Assembly (NCBI GenBank): GCA_033762815.1
Contig: JANRLF010000003.1
Coordinates: forward strand, 175,252 to 239,251
DNA length: 64,000 nucleotides
Direction of reading: 5' to 3'
DNA from: JANRLF01 sp033762815
GTDB taxonomy: Bacteria > Bacteroidota > Bacteroidia > Chitinophagales > CAIOSU01
This document shows positions 19,111-28,910 of this stretch, piece by piece. A program made the translations under genes and the position numbers. Every line of letters starts with the position of its first letter. The stretch's first letter is position 1. Below the pieces are notes generated by a model. The model did no database searches. It was not told the origin of the DNA and saw only the letters and a list, made by a program, of their open reading frames with translations.

Positions 19111-19118
19111 TATCTTTG
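19111..19118 (+). promoter_or_regulatory. -7 promoter box of the VanZ/TPR/DUF4286 operon
   Basis: TATCTTTG is a full TAnnTTTG match only four bases before the GTG start at 19123, so the transcript should begin at or next to the start codon (leaderless or nearly so). No convincing -33 TTTG is visible at the usual spacing. Confidence 0.55.
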
Positions 19119-19122
19119 TGCC

Positions 19123-19530
19123 GTGAAAGGTGCACGATGGCTTTACTACATTCCAGGTAGTCTTTGGGCAGGGCTGATATTGTACTTTTCGTTTAGGAAA
19201 AGCAATCATTTTCCGGCCATTTTGTTTTTTGGCTTCCTGCCCTTTGATAAGCTGGGCCATTTTTGCGCCTATTTGGGGTTGAGCTTTCTCTTTACCATTG
19301 CTTTGCGGCAACAATACCCCGTTGGGGCCAAGCGTTTTATTGCATATCGATGGATGGTAGTAGCCATTGCTACGTATGGCATATTGATAGAATTTTTGCA
19401 AGCATTGCCGATGATTGATAGGTCAAGGGATTTTTTTGATATAGTGGCCAACATTTTGGGATGTTTTGCGGGCATTTTTGTTTTTAACCTTATATTTCCA
19501 GTCCGCACAGCGGTAATAGAGCGCACATGA
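19123..19530 (+). CDS. VanZ-like membrane protein
   Basis: This 135-residue protein has four predicted membrane helices and the VanZ-like signature FDKLGHFCAYLGLSFLF together with DIVANILGCFAGI near the end, where the family has a conserved D-x-x-x-N pattern. VanZ relatives affect teicoplanin resistance in Gram-positives, but most members in Bacteroidota have no known role, so only the family is called. The start is GTG, right behind a -7 box. The last four bases overlap the ATG of the TPR gene (ATGA), indicating translational coupling. Confidence 0.85.
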   Translation: MKGARWLYYIPGSLWAGLILYFSFRKSNHFPAILFFGFLPFDKLGHFCAYLGLSFLFTIALRQQYPVGAKRFIAYRWMVVAIATYGILIEFLQALPMIDRSRDFFDIVANILGCFAGIFVFNLIFPVRTAVIERT

Positions 19531-21329
19531 AACAGCTATTGTTGGTTTTTTTGATGTCCATGGGGCTTTGGGTAAGTGCCCAAACTGACCCTGAACAAAG
19601 CTTGGCTATCCAGTTCTATCAAAACCAAGAGTACGTAAAAGCGGCCGAGCTGTTCGAAAAACTCTATTCCCGCAACAGCAATGCCACCAATTACCGTTAC
19701 CTTTTCAATACTTATCTGCAGATGAAGGAGTACGATAAGGCGGAGAAATTGGTAAAAAAGGCCCAAAAGAAAGCACCACAGGACCTGGGTTATATGGTTG
19801 ATTTGGGCAACCTTTACCGCCAAAAGGGAGATGCATCAGGAGCGGAGGAACAGTTTAACAAAGCCATTAAAGCCCTACCGCCCGATGATGCGGCCATCAG
19901 TACTTTATCGCAGGCTTTCTTGCAAATAGGGGAGGCAGAGCTGGCTATCAAAACCTATCAAAAGGCACGTCAGTTGTTTAAGAATGACTACCTTTTTTCT
20001 TATGAGTTGGCCGAGCTGTATGGTAATACCGGCAACAAGAAGGAGTCAGTAAGCAATTATCTCAATTACTTCGACTTTGCTACGGGAGAAGAGCAAAGCG
20101 TAAGGAACAAACTGCAGGATTTAATTCAAGATGAGGGTTACTACACGGAACTACAAACGCAGCTTTTAAGCCGCATTCAAAAATATCCGGAAGTAGATGC
20201 CTACCCTGAATTGTTGCAGTGGATGTTTTTGCAGAAGGGCGATTACCGTTCGGCACTGATACAGGCAAAAGCATTGGACAAGCGTAGGAAGGGCAACGGC
20301 CTAGGTGTACTGGCACTGGCCCGAACAGCTATGGAAAACAAAGCCTACGATGCGGCCATTGAAGCCTACCAGTATATAGTGGACAGGGGCAAAACCTCTT
20401 CGCTTTACTTGCCCAGTATGCAGGAGCTATTGAAGGCGAGAAAGGAAAAAATCACGCAAAACTTCTCTTGGACACAGGGCGAAATAGATACCCTTCTGCA
20501 ACAGTATGACCAATTTTTGGCGGAATTCGGCCCCATGAACGGCATGACCGCCGCTCTGGACAAAGCCCAGCTACTCGCGTACTATGTGCATGATTATGAC
20601 AGTGCCATTGCCTTGGTGCAGCAATTGGTGGCCTTACCACAAGCCAACCGCAGCTTTAAAGCGCAATGCAAATTGGAACTAGGGGACTATTACTTATTGA
20701 AAGGCGAGGATTGGGAAGCTTCTTTATTGTACTCGCAGGTGGACAAGGATTTAAAGGATGAGCCATTGGGCGAAATGGCGCGGTTCAAGAATGCCAAGCT
20801 ATCTTATTATCAAGGCGAGTTTGAATGGTCGCAAGCGCAATTGGATATTTTAAAAGCGTCCACTTCGGAATTGATTGCCAATGATGCCTTGGATTTATCG
20901 GTATTTATCATGGACAATATGGGCTTGGATACGGCCCTGTACCCTATGCAAATGTTCGCCAAGGCCGACTTGCTGATTTATCAAAACAAACTTGACCAAG
21001 CTTGGACGACCTTGGATACCATTGAGAATATTTTCCCTGACCATGCCCTGCATGACGACATACTGTTTGCCAAAGCGAAAATTGCCCTCAAAAAACAGCA
21101 GTTTGCGGAAGCGGAAAAGTACCTTACCAGCATTACCACAAAATTCAAAAGCGACATTTTGGGCGACAATGCCACCTTTATGCTGGGAGAACTGTACGAG
21201 CATGAGCTGAACGACAAGGCCAAAGCCATGGATATGTACAAAAATATTATCCTAGATTATAAAGATTCTGTTTTCGTAATAGAGGCCCGCAAACGCTTCA
21301 GGATTTTAAGGGGAGACGATATTCAATGA
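19527..21329 (+). CDS. secreted tetratricopeptide-repeat protein
   Basis: This 600-residue protein has a signal peptide (KQLLLVFLMSMGLWVSAQT) and a long series of TPR-type helical hairpins. Clear units are FYQNQEYVKAAELFEKLY, LQMKEYDKAEKLVKKAQ, GDASGAEEQFNKAIKALP and, near the end, KKQQFAEAEKYLTSITTKF. Such proteins act as scaffolds in the periplasm or at the outer membrane; no enzyme domain is visible. Both ends overlap neighbours by ATGA, so the VanZ-like, TPR and DUF4286 genes form a tightly coupled three-gene operon. The C-terminal repeats resemble the YbgF/BamD type, a weak hint of an envelope assembly role. Confidence 0.85.
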   Translation: MKQLLLVFLMSMGLWVSAQTDPEQSLAIQFYQNQEYVKAAELFEKLYSRNSNATNYRYLFNTYLQMKEYDKAEKLVKKAQKKAPQDLGYMVDLGNLYRQKGDASGAEEQFNKAIKALPPDDAAISTLSQAFLQIGEAELAIKTYQKARQLFKNDYLFSYELAELYGNTGNKKESVSNYLNYFDFATGEEQSVRNKLQDLIQDEGYYTELQTQLLSRIQKYPEVDAYPELLQWMFLQKGDYRSALIQAKALDKRRKGNGLGVLALARTAMENKAYDAAIEAYQYIVDRGKTSSLYLPSMQELLKARKEKITQNFSWTQGEIDTLLQQYDQFLAEFGPMNGMTAALDKAQLLAYYVHDYDSAIALVQQLVALPQANRSFKAQCKLELGDYYLLKGEDWEASLLYSQVDKDLKDEPLGEMARFKNAKLSYYQGEFEWSQAQLDILKASTSELIANDALDLSVFIMDNMGLDTALYPMQMFAKADLLIYQNKLDQAWTTLDTIENIFPDHALHDDILFAKAKIALKKQQFAEAEKYLTSITTKFKSDILGDNATFMLGELYEHELNDKAKAMDMYKNIILDYKDSVFVIEARKRFRILRGDDIQ

Positions 21330-21628
21330 TTATTTACAACGTAACGGTTAAAGTTGATTTGGGCATCCATGATGAATGGGTGCAATGGATGAAGCTGGAA
21401 CATATCCCTGAGGTGCTGGGCACCGGATACTTCCATGACCACCGCATGCTGCGCCTTTTGGAGCAAGATGAAAGCGATGGCATCACTTATGCCATACAGT
21501 ACCATGCAAAAGACATGGCCGATTATTTAAGCTACCAAAGGGAACAAGCCCCCCGTCTTCAGCAGGCCGCCAATGAGCGGTACAAAGATAGGTTTGTGGC
21601 CTTCCGCACCGTGATGCGGGTGGTGTAA
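21326..21628 (+). CDS. DUF4286 family protein
   Basis: This 100-residue cytosolic protein matches the DUF4286 pattern common in Bacteroidota: it opens MIIYNVTVKVD, then has DEWVQWMKLEHIPEVLGTG with the conserved W and H, and YAIQYHAKDMADYLSYQ in the second half. The fold is ferredoxin-like (dimeric alpha-beta barrel type) by family knowledge. The function is unknown. The ATG overlaps the stop of the TPR gene, so it is the third gene of the coupled operon. Confidence 0.88.
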   Translation: MIIYNVTVKVDLGIHDEWVQWMKLEHIPEVLGTGYFHDHRMLRLLEQDESDGITYAIQYHAKDMADYLSYQREQAPRLQQAANERYKDRFVAFRTVMRVV

Positions 21629-21758
21629 GCATTCACGTTGGCTTTCTGGCCACTAACTAAATTTTCGTCTTTATATCCCTATTTTGAATATTTAATGCTA
21701 GGCATCGTTATTTTATGGAAATTTCGGCACTTAGCATCTTTTAAGGGATAACTATCCA

Positions 21759-24700
21759 ATGTTTGATATGAACTATAGGCAAATTTTATTGCTGGCAGCC
21801 ATTCTTCCGGCATTTGGCATATTGGTAGCTAATATTGTGGCCGATAAAAGGCCGCTTGAGCCTTTGCCCTACTCCGTAGGCGAGCCCTATACGCAGGATT
21901 GGAAAAAGGTAGATAGCCTAGTAAACTTGGGCTTGCCACAATCGGCTTTGGAAATCGTAAAAACTATCTATGCCAAGGCCAACAGAAGCAGCAACCATGC
22001 GCAAATAGTGAAGGCCTTGCTGTACAGGGAAGCATTGGCTTTCGAGCATCAAGAGGCTGGATTGGATAGTATGATTTATGACTTGGAAAGGGAAGTTGAA
22101 CGGGCTGCTTTTCCGGTACGGCCTGTCATGCAATCCATCTTGGCAGAAATCTATTGGCAGTTTTACCAACAAAACCGCTACCAGATATTGGACCGCACTA
22201 TCACGGGCGGGCCCGCCCCTAAAGATATCCAAACCTGGGATGCCCAGCACTTTATGGATAAGGTCAGCCAGCTATATTTGGCTTCGCTCAATGCAACTGA
22301 TAGCCTTCAGCGTACCCAATTGGACATTTTCGATTCCATACTTATCACAGCCCCCCAATCAAAAATTTATAGGTCGAGTTTATATGATTTCTTGGCCTTC
22401 CGTGCCGCCAATTTCTTTATGGGCAGCGAAAGCGGCATTACCGAGCCTGCCTACCAATTTGTGATAGATGAACCAAAATGGTTTGGCTTATCGGAAGATT
22501 TTGTACGCATAAAGCCACAAAGCCCTGACAGCAACTCCTTTAAGCTAAAAGCCCTACTGTTGTTGCAACAAATGACAGAGGCGCAACTCAACTATGGCAG
22601 TGCCACCTCGTTCGTTGACCTTGAATTGCAACGCTTGGCATTCATCCATCGCGAGGCGGTATTGCCAGAAAAAGATAGCCTCTATCTCCATGCCTTATTG
22701 AAGTTGGAGCAACGACATGTAAAGGATACGATTAGTTTGAAGCTAAGCCATGCCATAGCCCAACATTATGCGGACCAAGCATCGAAGTATGAAGCAGGGA
22801 AAAATATACCATACCGTTGGTACTACAAAAATGCGATTGACAAATGCAACGAAGCCCTAGAGCGCTTTAAAAAAGGAGGCCACTTGGCCAATAATCTTTT
22901 AGCGTTGAGGGAGGAAGTCTTGCAACCTTCGCTGGAAATGGTGGCCGAACAAGTGAATACCCCCAAGCAGCCAATTTTAACCAAATTGACCTATCGCAAT
23001 ACCGACAGTGTCACCATAAGGGTGGTACATGTAAAGGACAAAAAACTTTTGTCGGACATAGAGGGCAGCGATACTAAGTTTGAATTGATTGACCAATTGC
23101 CAGCTGTTGCTTCCAATGTATTTGCGTTGCCAGCTACTGACGACTATCAGGTGCATAACATTGAATTGCCCCTTAATGGCTTGCCCATAGGTACTTATTA
23201 TATCATAGTTTCAGGGAAGAACGTAATAAAGCCTATTTCGGCCTATACTAGGGTAGTAGTTTCAAACATCCATGTCACCTCACGACAAAATAATGATCAA
23301 ACCCAATTTTTTGTTAGTGACAGAACCAGTGGGCAGCCACTTACAGGGGCACAGGTGAAACTGTATCAGCGCAAGTATGATTATAACTTACGCAAGAGCA
23401 TTAATATCCCTTATGGCACCTATAGTACTGATAAGGAGGGATTTTGTTCTGCTCCTAAAACGAGTTCCAATGATTATCGGAATTATCAAGTAGCGGTATT
23501 TTTTAAAGAAGACTCCCTTGCGCCCGATAACGAGATATATGCTTATAGCCAAGGTAGTAACGTGGAGCCCAAGTGGGAAGAACGCACCTTCTTTTTCTTG
23601 GATAGGGCCATCTATCGGCCAGGGCAAACCTTATACTTTAAGGGATTGGTTCTGGAAAGCAAGGGAAAGGAAAACCGGATAAAGAAGAAGCAAAGTACCA
23701 CGGTGGAGCTGCTGGACGTTAACTGGCAGAAAGTGGCGGAAGTGAAGGTAACCAGTAATGATTTTGGCACCTATAGCGGCACCTTTACCCTACCTACCGG
23801 TGGGCTCAATGGGGTAATGCGGGTGCGAACCAAAAGCGGGTCACAATCTTTCAGGGTGGAAGATTATAAACGCCCCCGATTCGAGGTGAACTTTGATACC
23901 TTAAAAGGCAACTACAAGCTGAATGAAACGGTTACGGTGCAGGGATTTGCCAAGGCTTATGCCGGCTCCAATATCGATGGGGCTAAAGTGGCATATCGGG
24001 TAGTCCGTCGGGCGCGTTTCCCTTGGTGGGACTACTGGGGCTGGGGCAAGATGATTGCACCTTCCTCCCCTGAAATGGAGGTAGCATCGGGCATGGCCAC
24101 TACCGACCAGCAGGGCAACTTTATCATCAGCTTTACGGCCGTACCCGACAAAACCATCCCTGAAAGCCAATTGCCGGAGTTTACTTACAAAATCACTGCC
24201 GACGTAACCGACTTGAATGGCGAAACCCGCACAGGGCAAGTTTCCATTACGGTGGGTTATGTGGCATTGCAGGTGCGCTTGGGCTTGAAAGAAAGCTACG
24301 CTGTTTCTGACACGCAAAAGGTGTTGATCAATACCCAAAATCTCAACGGGCAGTTCCAAGCAGCGCAAGGGACGGTGCAGGTATTCCGACTGGTAGACCC
24401 CGGCAAACTGGTGCGCCCCCGTCTATGGGAAGCACCTGACCAAAGCATCATGGGCGAGCAGGATTTCAGGAAAACCTTTCCTAACGATGATTATCAAGGG
24501 CAAAAGGATTTCCATAACTGGAAGCGAGGGGAAGTGGCATTTGAAACCGTGTTCAACACCGCCAATAACCCTTACCTGAACCTAGGCTTAGCCAATTGGA
24601 AACAAGGGGCTTATGTAGCGGAGGTACTTACGCACGATGCTTTCGGGAAGGAAGTAAGGAGAACGCAATACTTTGTTGTGTATGACCCCAACAGCAAGAG

Positions 24701-27700
24701 CATGCCCTATACCGATATGGACTGGTTCGTGCCTATCAATACCATTGCACAGCCGGGGCAGACCGCCAGTTTGCTGGTAGGCACATCTGCTTTAGATGCA
24801 AAAGTGCTTTACGAAGTAGTGTGGAGGGGCAATATTATCAAAAGGGAATGGCTTACGCTGAGCAACGAAAAGAAAATGCTCCGCCTTTCAATAGAAGAAC
24901 GATTTAGGGGCGGTGTGGAGATACGTTTACTGTTCGTGAAAATGGGGCGGATATTCATCCACTCACATACCATACAAGTACCTTATGAAAGCAAGGATTT
25001 AAAACTGGAACTGGCCACCTTTAGGGATAAGTTGAGCCCCGGCCAGCAAGAGCAGTGGAAAATGAAAATTAGCGGTGCCAAAGGAGAAAAGGTAGCTGCG
25101 GAAATGCTGGCCTCCATGTACGACGCTTCTTTGGATGCCTTTGTGGAACATCAGTGGTCGTTTGCGCCGCCTAAATATTCCGAAGATGAAGTATTCCTTG
25201 GCGCATGGCATACTGGCTTAAGTATAGGCATAAGCCACAGTATGTTAAACTTTGATTACAGCCGCAAATTCGAATATATACAACAGGGCTATGATGATTT
25301 GAATTGGTTTATATTCCCGCAGTATGCGCAAGTCTTGACCATCGGATTTGGAGCTACACGTTCAGCTAATTATGATATGGAAATGGGTTTTTCAAATGGC
25401 ATAGCAAATATGCCTGGTGTGAAAATGAAAGAGGCAGACTTGAGGCCCGTAGCCCCCCAAAGTGGAACTTATAGCGGCGCGGATATTTCATTAGAGGAAA
25501 AGTCAGAGGAGAAAAAAGAAGATTATGCAAACCTCGTTAACCAACCCGTTACCCCTCGCCGCAATTTTCAGGAAACGGCCTTCTTTTACCCCCATTTGCA
25601 GACTGATAGTACCGGTAGCATCATCATCGCCTTTACCGTGCCTGAATCGTTGACCCGCTGGAAGTTCCAAGCCTTTGCCCATACCCAAGATTTGCAACAT
25701 GGTTTGCTGAGCCAAGAAACGGTGACACAAAAGGAACTGATGGTAATGCCCGATATGCCCCGCTTCTTGAGGGAGGGCGATGAAATAGAATTGGTGGCTA
25801 AAATCAGCAACTTGGCAGGTAAGGATTTGGAGGGTACCGCCCAGCTTACTTTACTGGACCCATACACCATGCAGCCCGTGAACGCTAAATTCGGCAGCGA
25901 AATATCCGCCAAAGCATTTGCTAGCAAAAAGGGCCAAAGCACTGCCCTAAGTTGGAAAGTTAAAGTACCTGAAGGCTTGGGGGCGGTCATGTACCGTATC
26001 ACTGCCCAATCAGGCAATTTCTCCGATGGCGAGGAAGCAGCCCTGCCTATTTTGAGCAACCGCATGCTGGTAACGGAAAGTTTGCCCCTGTGGGTAAATG
26101 GTGGCCAAAGCAAGACATTCAGCATGGACAAGTTGTTGCAGTCGGGCAAAAGCAACACCTTGAGGCATCAAAGCCTTACTTTGGAGTTTTCTGCCAATCC
26201 ATCCTGGTATGCGGTGCAGGCTTTGCCCTACCTGATGGAGTATCCCTATGAGTGCAGCGAGCAGTTGTTCAACCGCTATTATGCCAATAGTTTGGCGGCG
26301 CATACCGTAAAGGGCAATCCCCGCATCAAGCAGGTGTTCGATGCCTGGAAGAGCACGGATGCGCTGGTATCCAATCTCGAGAAAAACCAGGAACTGAAGA
26401 GCCTACTGTTGGAAGAAACCCCTTGGGTACTGGAAGCTAAGGACGAAACCGAGCGCAAAAAGCGGGTGGCGCTGTTGTTCGATATGAACCGAATGGCCAA
26501 CGAGCAGCAGGAAGCTTTGCACAAGTTGCAAAAGGCTCAATCATCCAACGGTGGCTGGCCTTGGTTCAAGGGTATGCGCGACGACCGCTATATTACCCAG
26601 TACATTGTTACCGGTTTGGGCCGCCTGCAGCAATTGGGGGTTTTGACCCTTAACACCGACAACAAGCTGAACAACATGGCCATGCAAGCCGTTGCGTACA
26701 TGGACAGCCGCTTGACCGACGACTATAACGACCTCATTCAGTACAAGGTAAAGCTGGAGCAGCAAAATATCAGCCCTTACCAAGCACAGTATCTGTATGC
26801 CCGTAGCTTCTTCAAAGAGGTAGCGGTTGCCCCCGACAACCAAAAGGCCTATAATTATTATCTGGGCCAAGCAAAACAGTATTGGGTAAAACTGGACAAG
26901 AACAGCCAGGGGATGCTGGCATTGGCCCTATTTAGGGCGGGTGAAAAGGCCACGGCTGCACAAATCATGGCTTCGCTAAGGCAAACGGCCATCACCAATG
27001 AGGAATTGGGCATGTACTGGAAGGAGAACACCAAGGGTTATTATTGGTACGAAGCCCCGGTAGAGACACAAGCAGTGATGATAGCAGCTTTTGATGAAGT
27101 AGCCAATGACACCAAAGCGGTAGATGAATTGAAGAAATGGCTGTTGAAGCAAAAGCAGGTGCAAGATTGGAAAACCACCAAAGCCACTGCCGATGCTTGT
27201 TATGCCTTGTTGGTGACCGGTTCGGAATGGTTAAGCAGCGTTAGTTTCCCTAGTATTTCGGTGGGCGGTACCAAAATCAACACTTCCAATACAGCCAAGC
27301 AGCCAGAAATCGGCACAGGTTATCTAAAAACCACCTGGGCTGCCACTGAAGTAAAACCCGAAATGGGCAAGGTCAGTATCACCAAGGCAGATAAAGGATT
27401 GGCTTGGGGGGCCTTGTATTGGCAATATTTCGAGCAACTGGATAAAATTACCCCTGCACAAACGCCCTTGCAAATCAACAAGCAGCTTTACTTGCAAGAA
27501 AATACACCCCAGGGGCCGCGCATCACGCCTATCACAGCCAACAGCCAGTTGAAGCCCGGCGATTTGGTGAAAGTACGGATTGAATTGCGGGTGGATAGGG
27601 ATATGGAATATGTACACATGAAAGATATGCGTGCCAGCGGTTTTGAGCCGGTAAACGTGTTCTCGGGTTACAAGTATCAAGGGGGACTGGGTTATTATGA

Positions 27701-27884
27701 AAGCACCCGCGATGCCGCCACCGACTTTTTCTTCGACCGCCTGCCGAAAGGCACCTATGTGTTCGAGTATCCGGTACGGGTGGCCCAAAAGGGTAATTTT
27801 TCCAATGGCATTACCAATGTACAATGTATGTACGCCCCTGAGTTTGGGGCCCATTCAGAGGGGATAAGGGTACAGGTGAAGTGA
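21759..27884 (+). CDS. bacterial alpha-2-macroglobulin family protein
   Basis: This 2041-residue periplasmic giant traps proteases or protects the envelope in known relatives such as E. coli YfhM. A signal anchor (RQILLLAAILPAFGILVANIV) starts it; no lipobox Cys is present, so it is not a lipoprotein. Helical N-terminal repeats are followed by macroglobulin domains with the hallmark DRAIYRPGQTLYFKGLV near residue 615. A charged, low-complexity candidate bait region lies at about 1240-1270. The A2M domain has LTRWKFQAFAHT near 1300. The thioester motif CSEQ is at Cys1499-Gln1502 in YPYECSEQLFNRYYA, inside a thioester-containing helical domain. All four thioester residues are intact, so covalent trapping is possible. 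The usual partner PbpC is not next to it. Confidence 0.93.
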   Translation: MFDMNYRQILLLAAILPAFGILVANIVADKRPLEPLPYSVGEPYTQDWKKVDSLVNLGLPQSALEIVKTIYAKANRSSNHAQIVKALLYREALAFEHQEAGLDSMIYDLEREVERAAFPVRPVMQSILAEIYWQFYQQNRYQILDRTITGGPAPKDIQTWDAQHFMDKVSQLYLASLNATDSLQRTQLDIFDSILITAPQSKIYRSSLYDFLAFRAANFFMGSESGITEPAYQFVIDEPKWFGLSEDFVRIKPQSPDSNSFKLKALLLLQQMTEAQLNYGSATSFVDLELQRLAFIHREAVLPEKDSLYLHALLKLEQRHVKDTISLKLSHAIAQHYADQASKYEAGKNIPYRWYYKNAIDKCNEALERFKKGGHLANNLLALREEVLQPSLEMVAEQVNTPKQPILTKLTYRNTDSVTIRVVHVKDKKLLSDIEGSDTKFELIDQLPAVASNVFALPATDDYQVHNIELPLNGLPIGTYYIIVSGKNVIKPISAYTRVVVSNIHVTSRQNNDQTQFFVSDRTSGQPLTGAQVKLYQRKYDYNLRKSINIPYGTYSTDKEGFCSAPKTSSNDYRNYQVAVFFKEDSLAPDNEIYAYSQGSNVEPKWEERTFFFLDRAIYRPGQTLYFKGLVLESKGKENRIKKKQSTTVELLDVNWQKVAEVKVTSNDFGTYSGTFTLPTGGLNGVMRVRTKSGSQSFRVEDYKRPRFEVNFDTLKGNYKLNETVTVQGFAKAYAGSNIDGAKVAYRVVRRARFPWWDYWGWGKMIAPSSPEMEVASGMATTDQQGNFIISFTAVPDKTIPESQLPEFTYKITADVTDLNGETRTGQVSITVGYVALQVRLGLKESYAVSDTQKVLINTQNLNGQFQAAQGTVQVFRLVDPGKLVRPRLWEAPDQSIMGEQDFRKTFPNDDYQGQKDFHNWKRGEVAFETVFNTANNPYLNLGLANWKQGAYVAEVLTHDAFGKEVRRTQYFVVYDPNSKSMPYTDMDWFVPINTIAQPGQTASLLVGTSALDAKVLYEVVWRGNIIKREWLTLSNEKKMLRLSIEERFRGGVEIRLLFVKMGRIFIHSHTIQVPYESKDLKLELATFRDKLSPGQQEQWKMKISGAKGEKVAAEMLASMYDASLDAFVEHQWSFAPPKYSEDEVFLGAWHTGLSIGISHSMLNFDYSRKFEYIQQGYDDLNWFIFPQYAQVLTIGFGATRSANYDMEMGFSNGIANMPGVKMKEADLRPVAPQSGTYSGADISLEEKSEEKKEDYANLVNQPVTPRRNFQETAFFYPHLQTDSTGSIIIAFTVPESLTRWKFQAFAHTQDLQHGLLSQETVTQKELMVMPDMPRFLREGDEIELVAKISNLAGKDLEGTAQLTLLDPYTMQPVNAKFGSEISAKAFASKKGQSTALSWKVKVPEGLGAVMYRITAQSGNFSDGEEAALPILSNRMLVTESLPLWVNGGQSKTFSMDKLLQSGKSNTLRHQSLTLEFSANPSWYAVQALPYLMEYPYECSEQLFNRYYANSLAAHTVKGNPRIKQVFDAWKSTDALVSNLEKNQELKSLLLEETPWVLEAKDETERKKRVALLFDMNRMANEQQEALHKLQKAQSSNGGWPWFKGMRDDRYITQYIVTGLGRLQQLGVLTLNTDNKLNNMAMQAVAYMDSRLTDDYNDLIQYKVKLEQQNISPYQAQYLYARSFFKEVAVAPDNQKAYNYYLGQAKQYWVKLDKNSQGMLALALFRAGEKATAAQIMASLRQTAITNEELGMYWKENTKGYYWYEAPVETQAVMIAAFDEVANDTKAVDELKKWLLKQKQVQDWKTTKATADACYALLVTGSEWLSSVSFPSISVGGTKINTSNTAKQPEIGTGYLKTTWAATEVKPEMGKVSITKADKGLAWGALYWQYFEQLDKITPAQTPLQINKQLYLQENTPQGPRITPITANSQLKPGDLVKVRIELRVDRDMEYVHMKDMRASGFEPVNVFSGYKYQGGLGYYESTRDAATDFFFDRLPKGTYVFEYPVRVAQKGNFSNGITNVQCMYAPEFGAHSEGIRVQVK

Positions 27885-27930
27885 TAGAATTATTTATAAG
27901 TTGTGGCAACTAATCTGCCGTTATTAAGGT

Positions 27931-27938
27931 TATATTTG
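27931..27938 (+). promoter_or_regulatory. -7 promoter box of the DUF1640-like gene
   Basis: TATATTTG fully matches the Bacteroidota -7 consensus and lies 21 bases before the ATG at 27960, supporting that start over the longer frame from 27903. Confidence 0.55.
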
Positions 27939-27959
27939 TTGCTACTGATAAGTGATATC

Positions 27960-28190
27960 ATGGAAAAAGCTATCATATTTGACACGCTTGAATACGCCAA
28001 AAAGTTAAAGGCTGCTGGTTTCACAGAGGCACAGGCTGAAGTACAGGCTGAAGCCCTAGCCGAATTGTTTGAGCATCAAATAGCCACCAAGCGCGATTTG
28101 CGTGAATTGGAGTATCGTTTGCTGATTCGATTGGGGGCAATGCTTTCCGTAGCAATCGGCCTGGTAGCGGCTATCGTTAAACTAGTATAG
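27960..28190 (+). CDS. small DUF1640-like coiled-coil membrane protein
   Basis: This 76-residue protein has the DUF1640/CCDC90-like layout: FDTLEYAKKLKAAGFTEAQAE, then an Ala/Glu-rich coiled coil ending in ATKRDLRELEYRL, and one C-terminal membrane helix (MLSVAIGLVAAIVKLV). It is shorter in the coiled coil than most relatives. The ATG at 27960 fits the family start and is preceded by a -7 box; the upstream open frame would add an unrelated hydrophobic piece. Function is unknown; such proteins are often found in bacterial genomes and near mobile DNA, but nothing mobile is adjacent here. Confidence 0.75.
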   Translation: MEKAIIFDTLEYAKKLKAAGFTEAQAEVQAEALAELFEHQIATKRDLRELEYRLLIRLGAMLSVAIGLVAAIVKLV

Positions 28191-28226
28191 CACCCCCTAG
28201 TTTTCAAGAAACCATTTGGAATACCA

Positions 28227-28910
28227 CTATAAAGTAGCTTCCGCTTCTTTCGGGAATAGCATTTTTACGATATACACGGCTGCCAAGGCAAAGAAGGGGG
28301 CTGCCAACACATCATAGGTGTAATGTACGTGCTGTACCAATATCATCACCGCCAGTACTACGGTGAGCACGTAGAAAAACCATTTGATTTTCCGGTTTTT
28401 GGCTACTAAGCCGAATATGAACAGGGTGGCGGTATGGCCCGAGAAGAAAAGGTCTTTGGTAATATCCTGTCCGCCATAGAAAAAGAAATTGAGGAAGGGG
28501 TCGCTTAAGGGCAAAAACCCGGGGTGCGGTTCCAGCGGTACCAAGTAAACCGTGAGCAGGCGCATGCAGGTCATCAGGCAATAAGCCAACAAGCCTGAAA
28601 TGAATGCCCTAGGGTAATTCACCAAATGGGCCAAGATGGTGATGATGCTAATGTACAGCAGGGTATAAATGTATTGGGCCAAGTTGATAGGCGTAATGGC
28701 ATCCAGCAGGGGGTCGTTCCAAAATTTGCCTTGGCGCGCTTCAATGGTACTGAAAAAGGAAGGCGAAAAGGCTACCATGGCCACTACCAGTATAAAAGTG
28801 CCTATGGTCATCCGCAGAAACCTTTTATCCTGTAGGGCTACCGTCCATGCGGCTTTGATACTGTTAGGCTGTTGGCTAGCAATAGTATCGCTCTGTGGCA
28901 TGTTTTTCAT
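28227..28910 (-). CDS. PAP2/sphingomyelin-synthase-like membrane enzyme
   Basis: This 227-residue protein has about six membrane spans. The catalytic-type motifs are KDLFFSGHTATLF and QHVHYTYDVLAAPF: a Ser-Gly-His triplet, then His-Tyr with Asp a few residues on. This is the pattern of the sphingomyelin synthase-related branch of the PAP2 superfamily, which moves a phospho-head group between lipids at the outer membrane face. In Bacteroidota, which make sphingolipids, an enzyme producing phospho-ceramide lipids is a reasonable guess. Plain phosphatase activity is the alternative. No sphingolipid gene is next to it. Confidence 0.75.
   Translation of the reverse strand: MKNMPQSDTIASQQPNSIKAAWTVALQDKRFLRMTIGTFILVVAMVAFSPSFFSTIEARQGKFWNDPLLDAITPINLAQYIYTLLYISIITILAHLVNYPRAFISGLLAYCLMTCMRLLTVYLVPLEPHPGFLPLSDPFLNFFFYGGQDITKDLFFSGHTATLFIFGLVAKNRKIKWFFYVLTVVLAVMILVQHVHYTYDVLAAPFFALAAVYIVKMLFPKEAEATL

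Noticed and set aside
21661..21720. Promoter box (CTATTTTG) before the macroglobulin gene
   Set aside because: It lacks one base for TAnnTTTG and has no suitably spaced -33 element.
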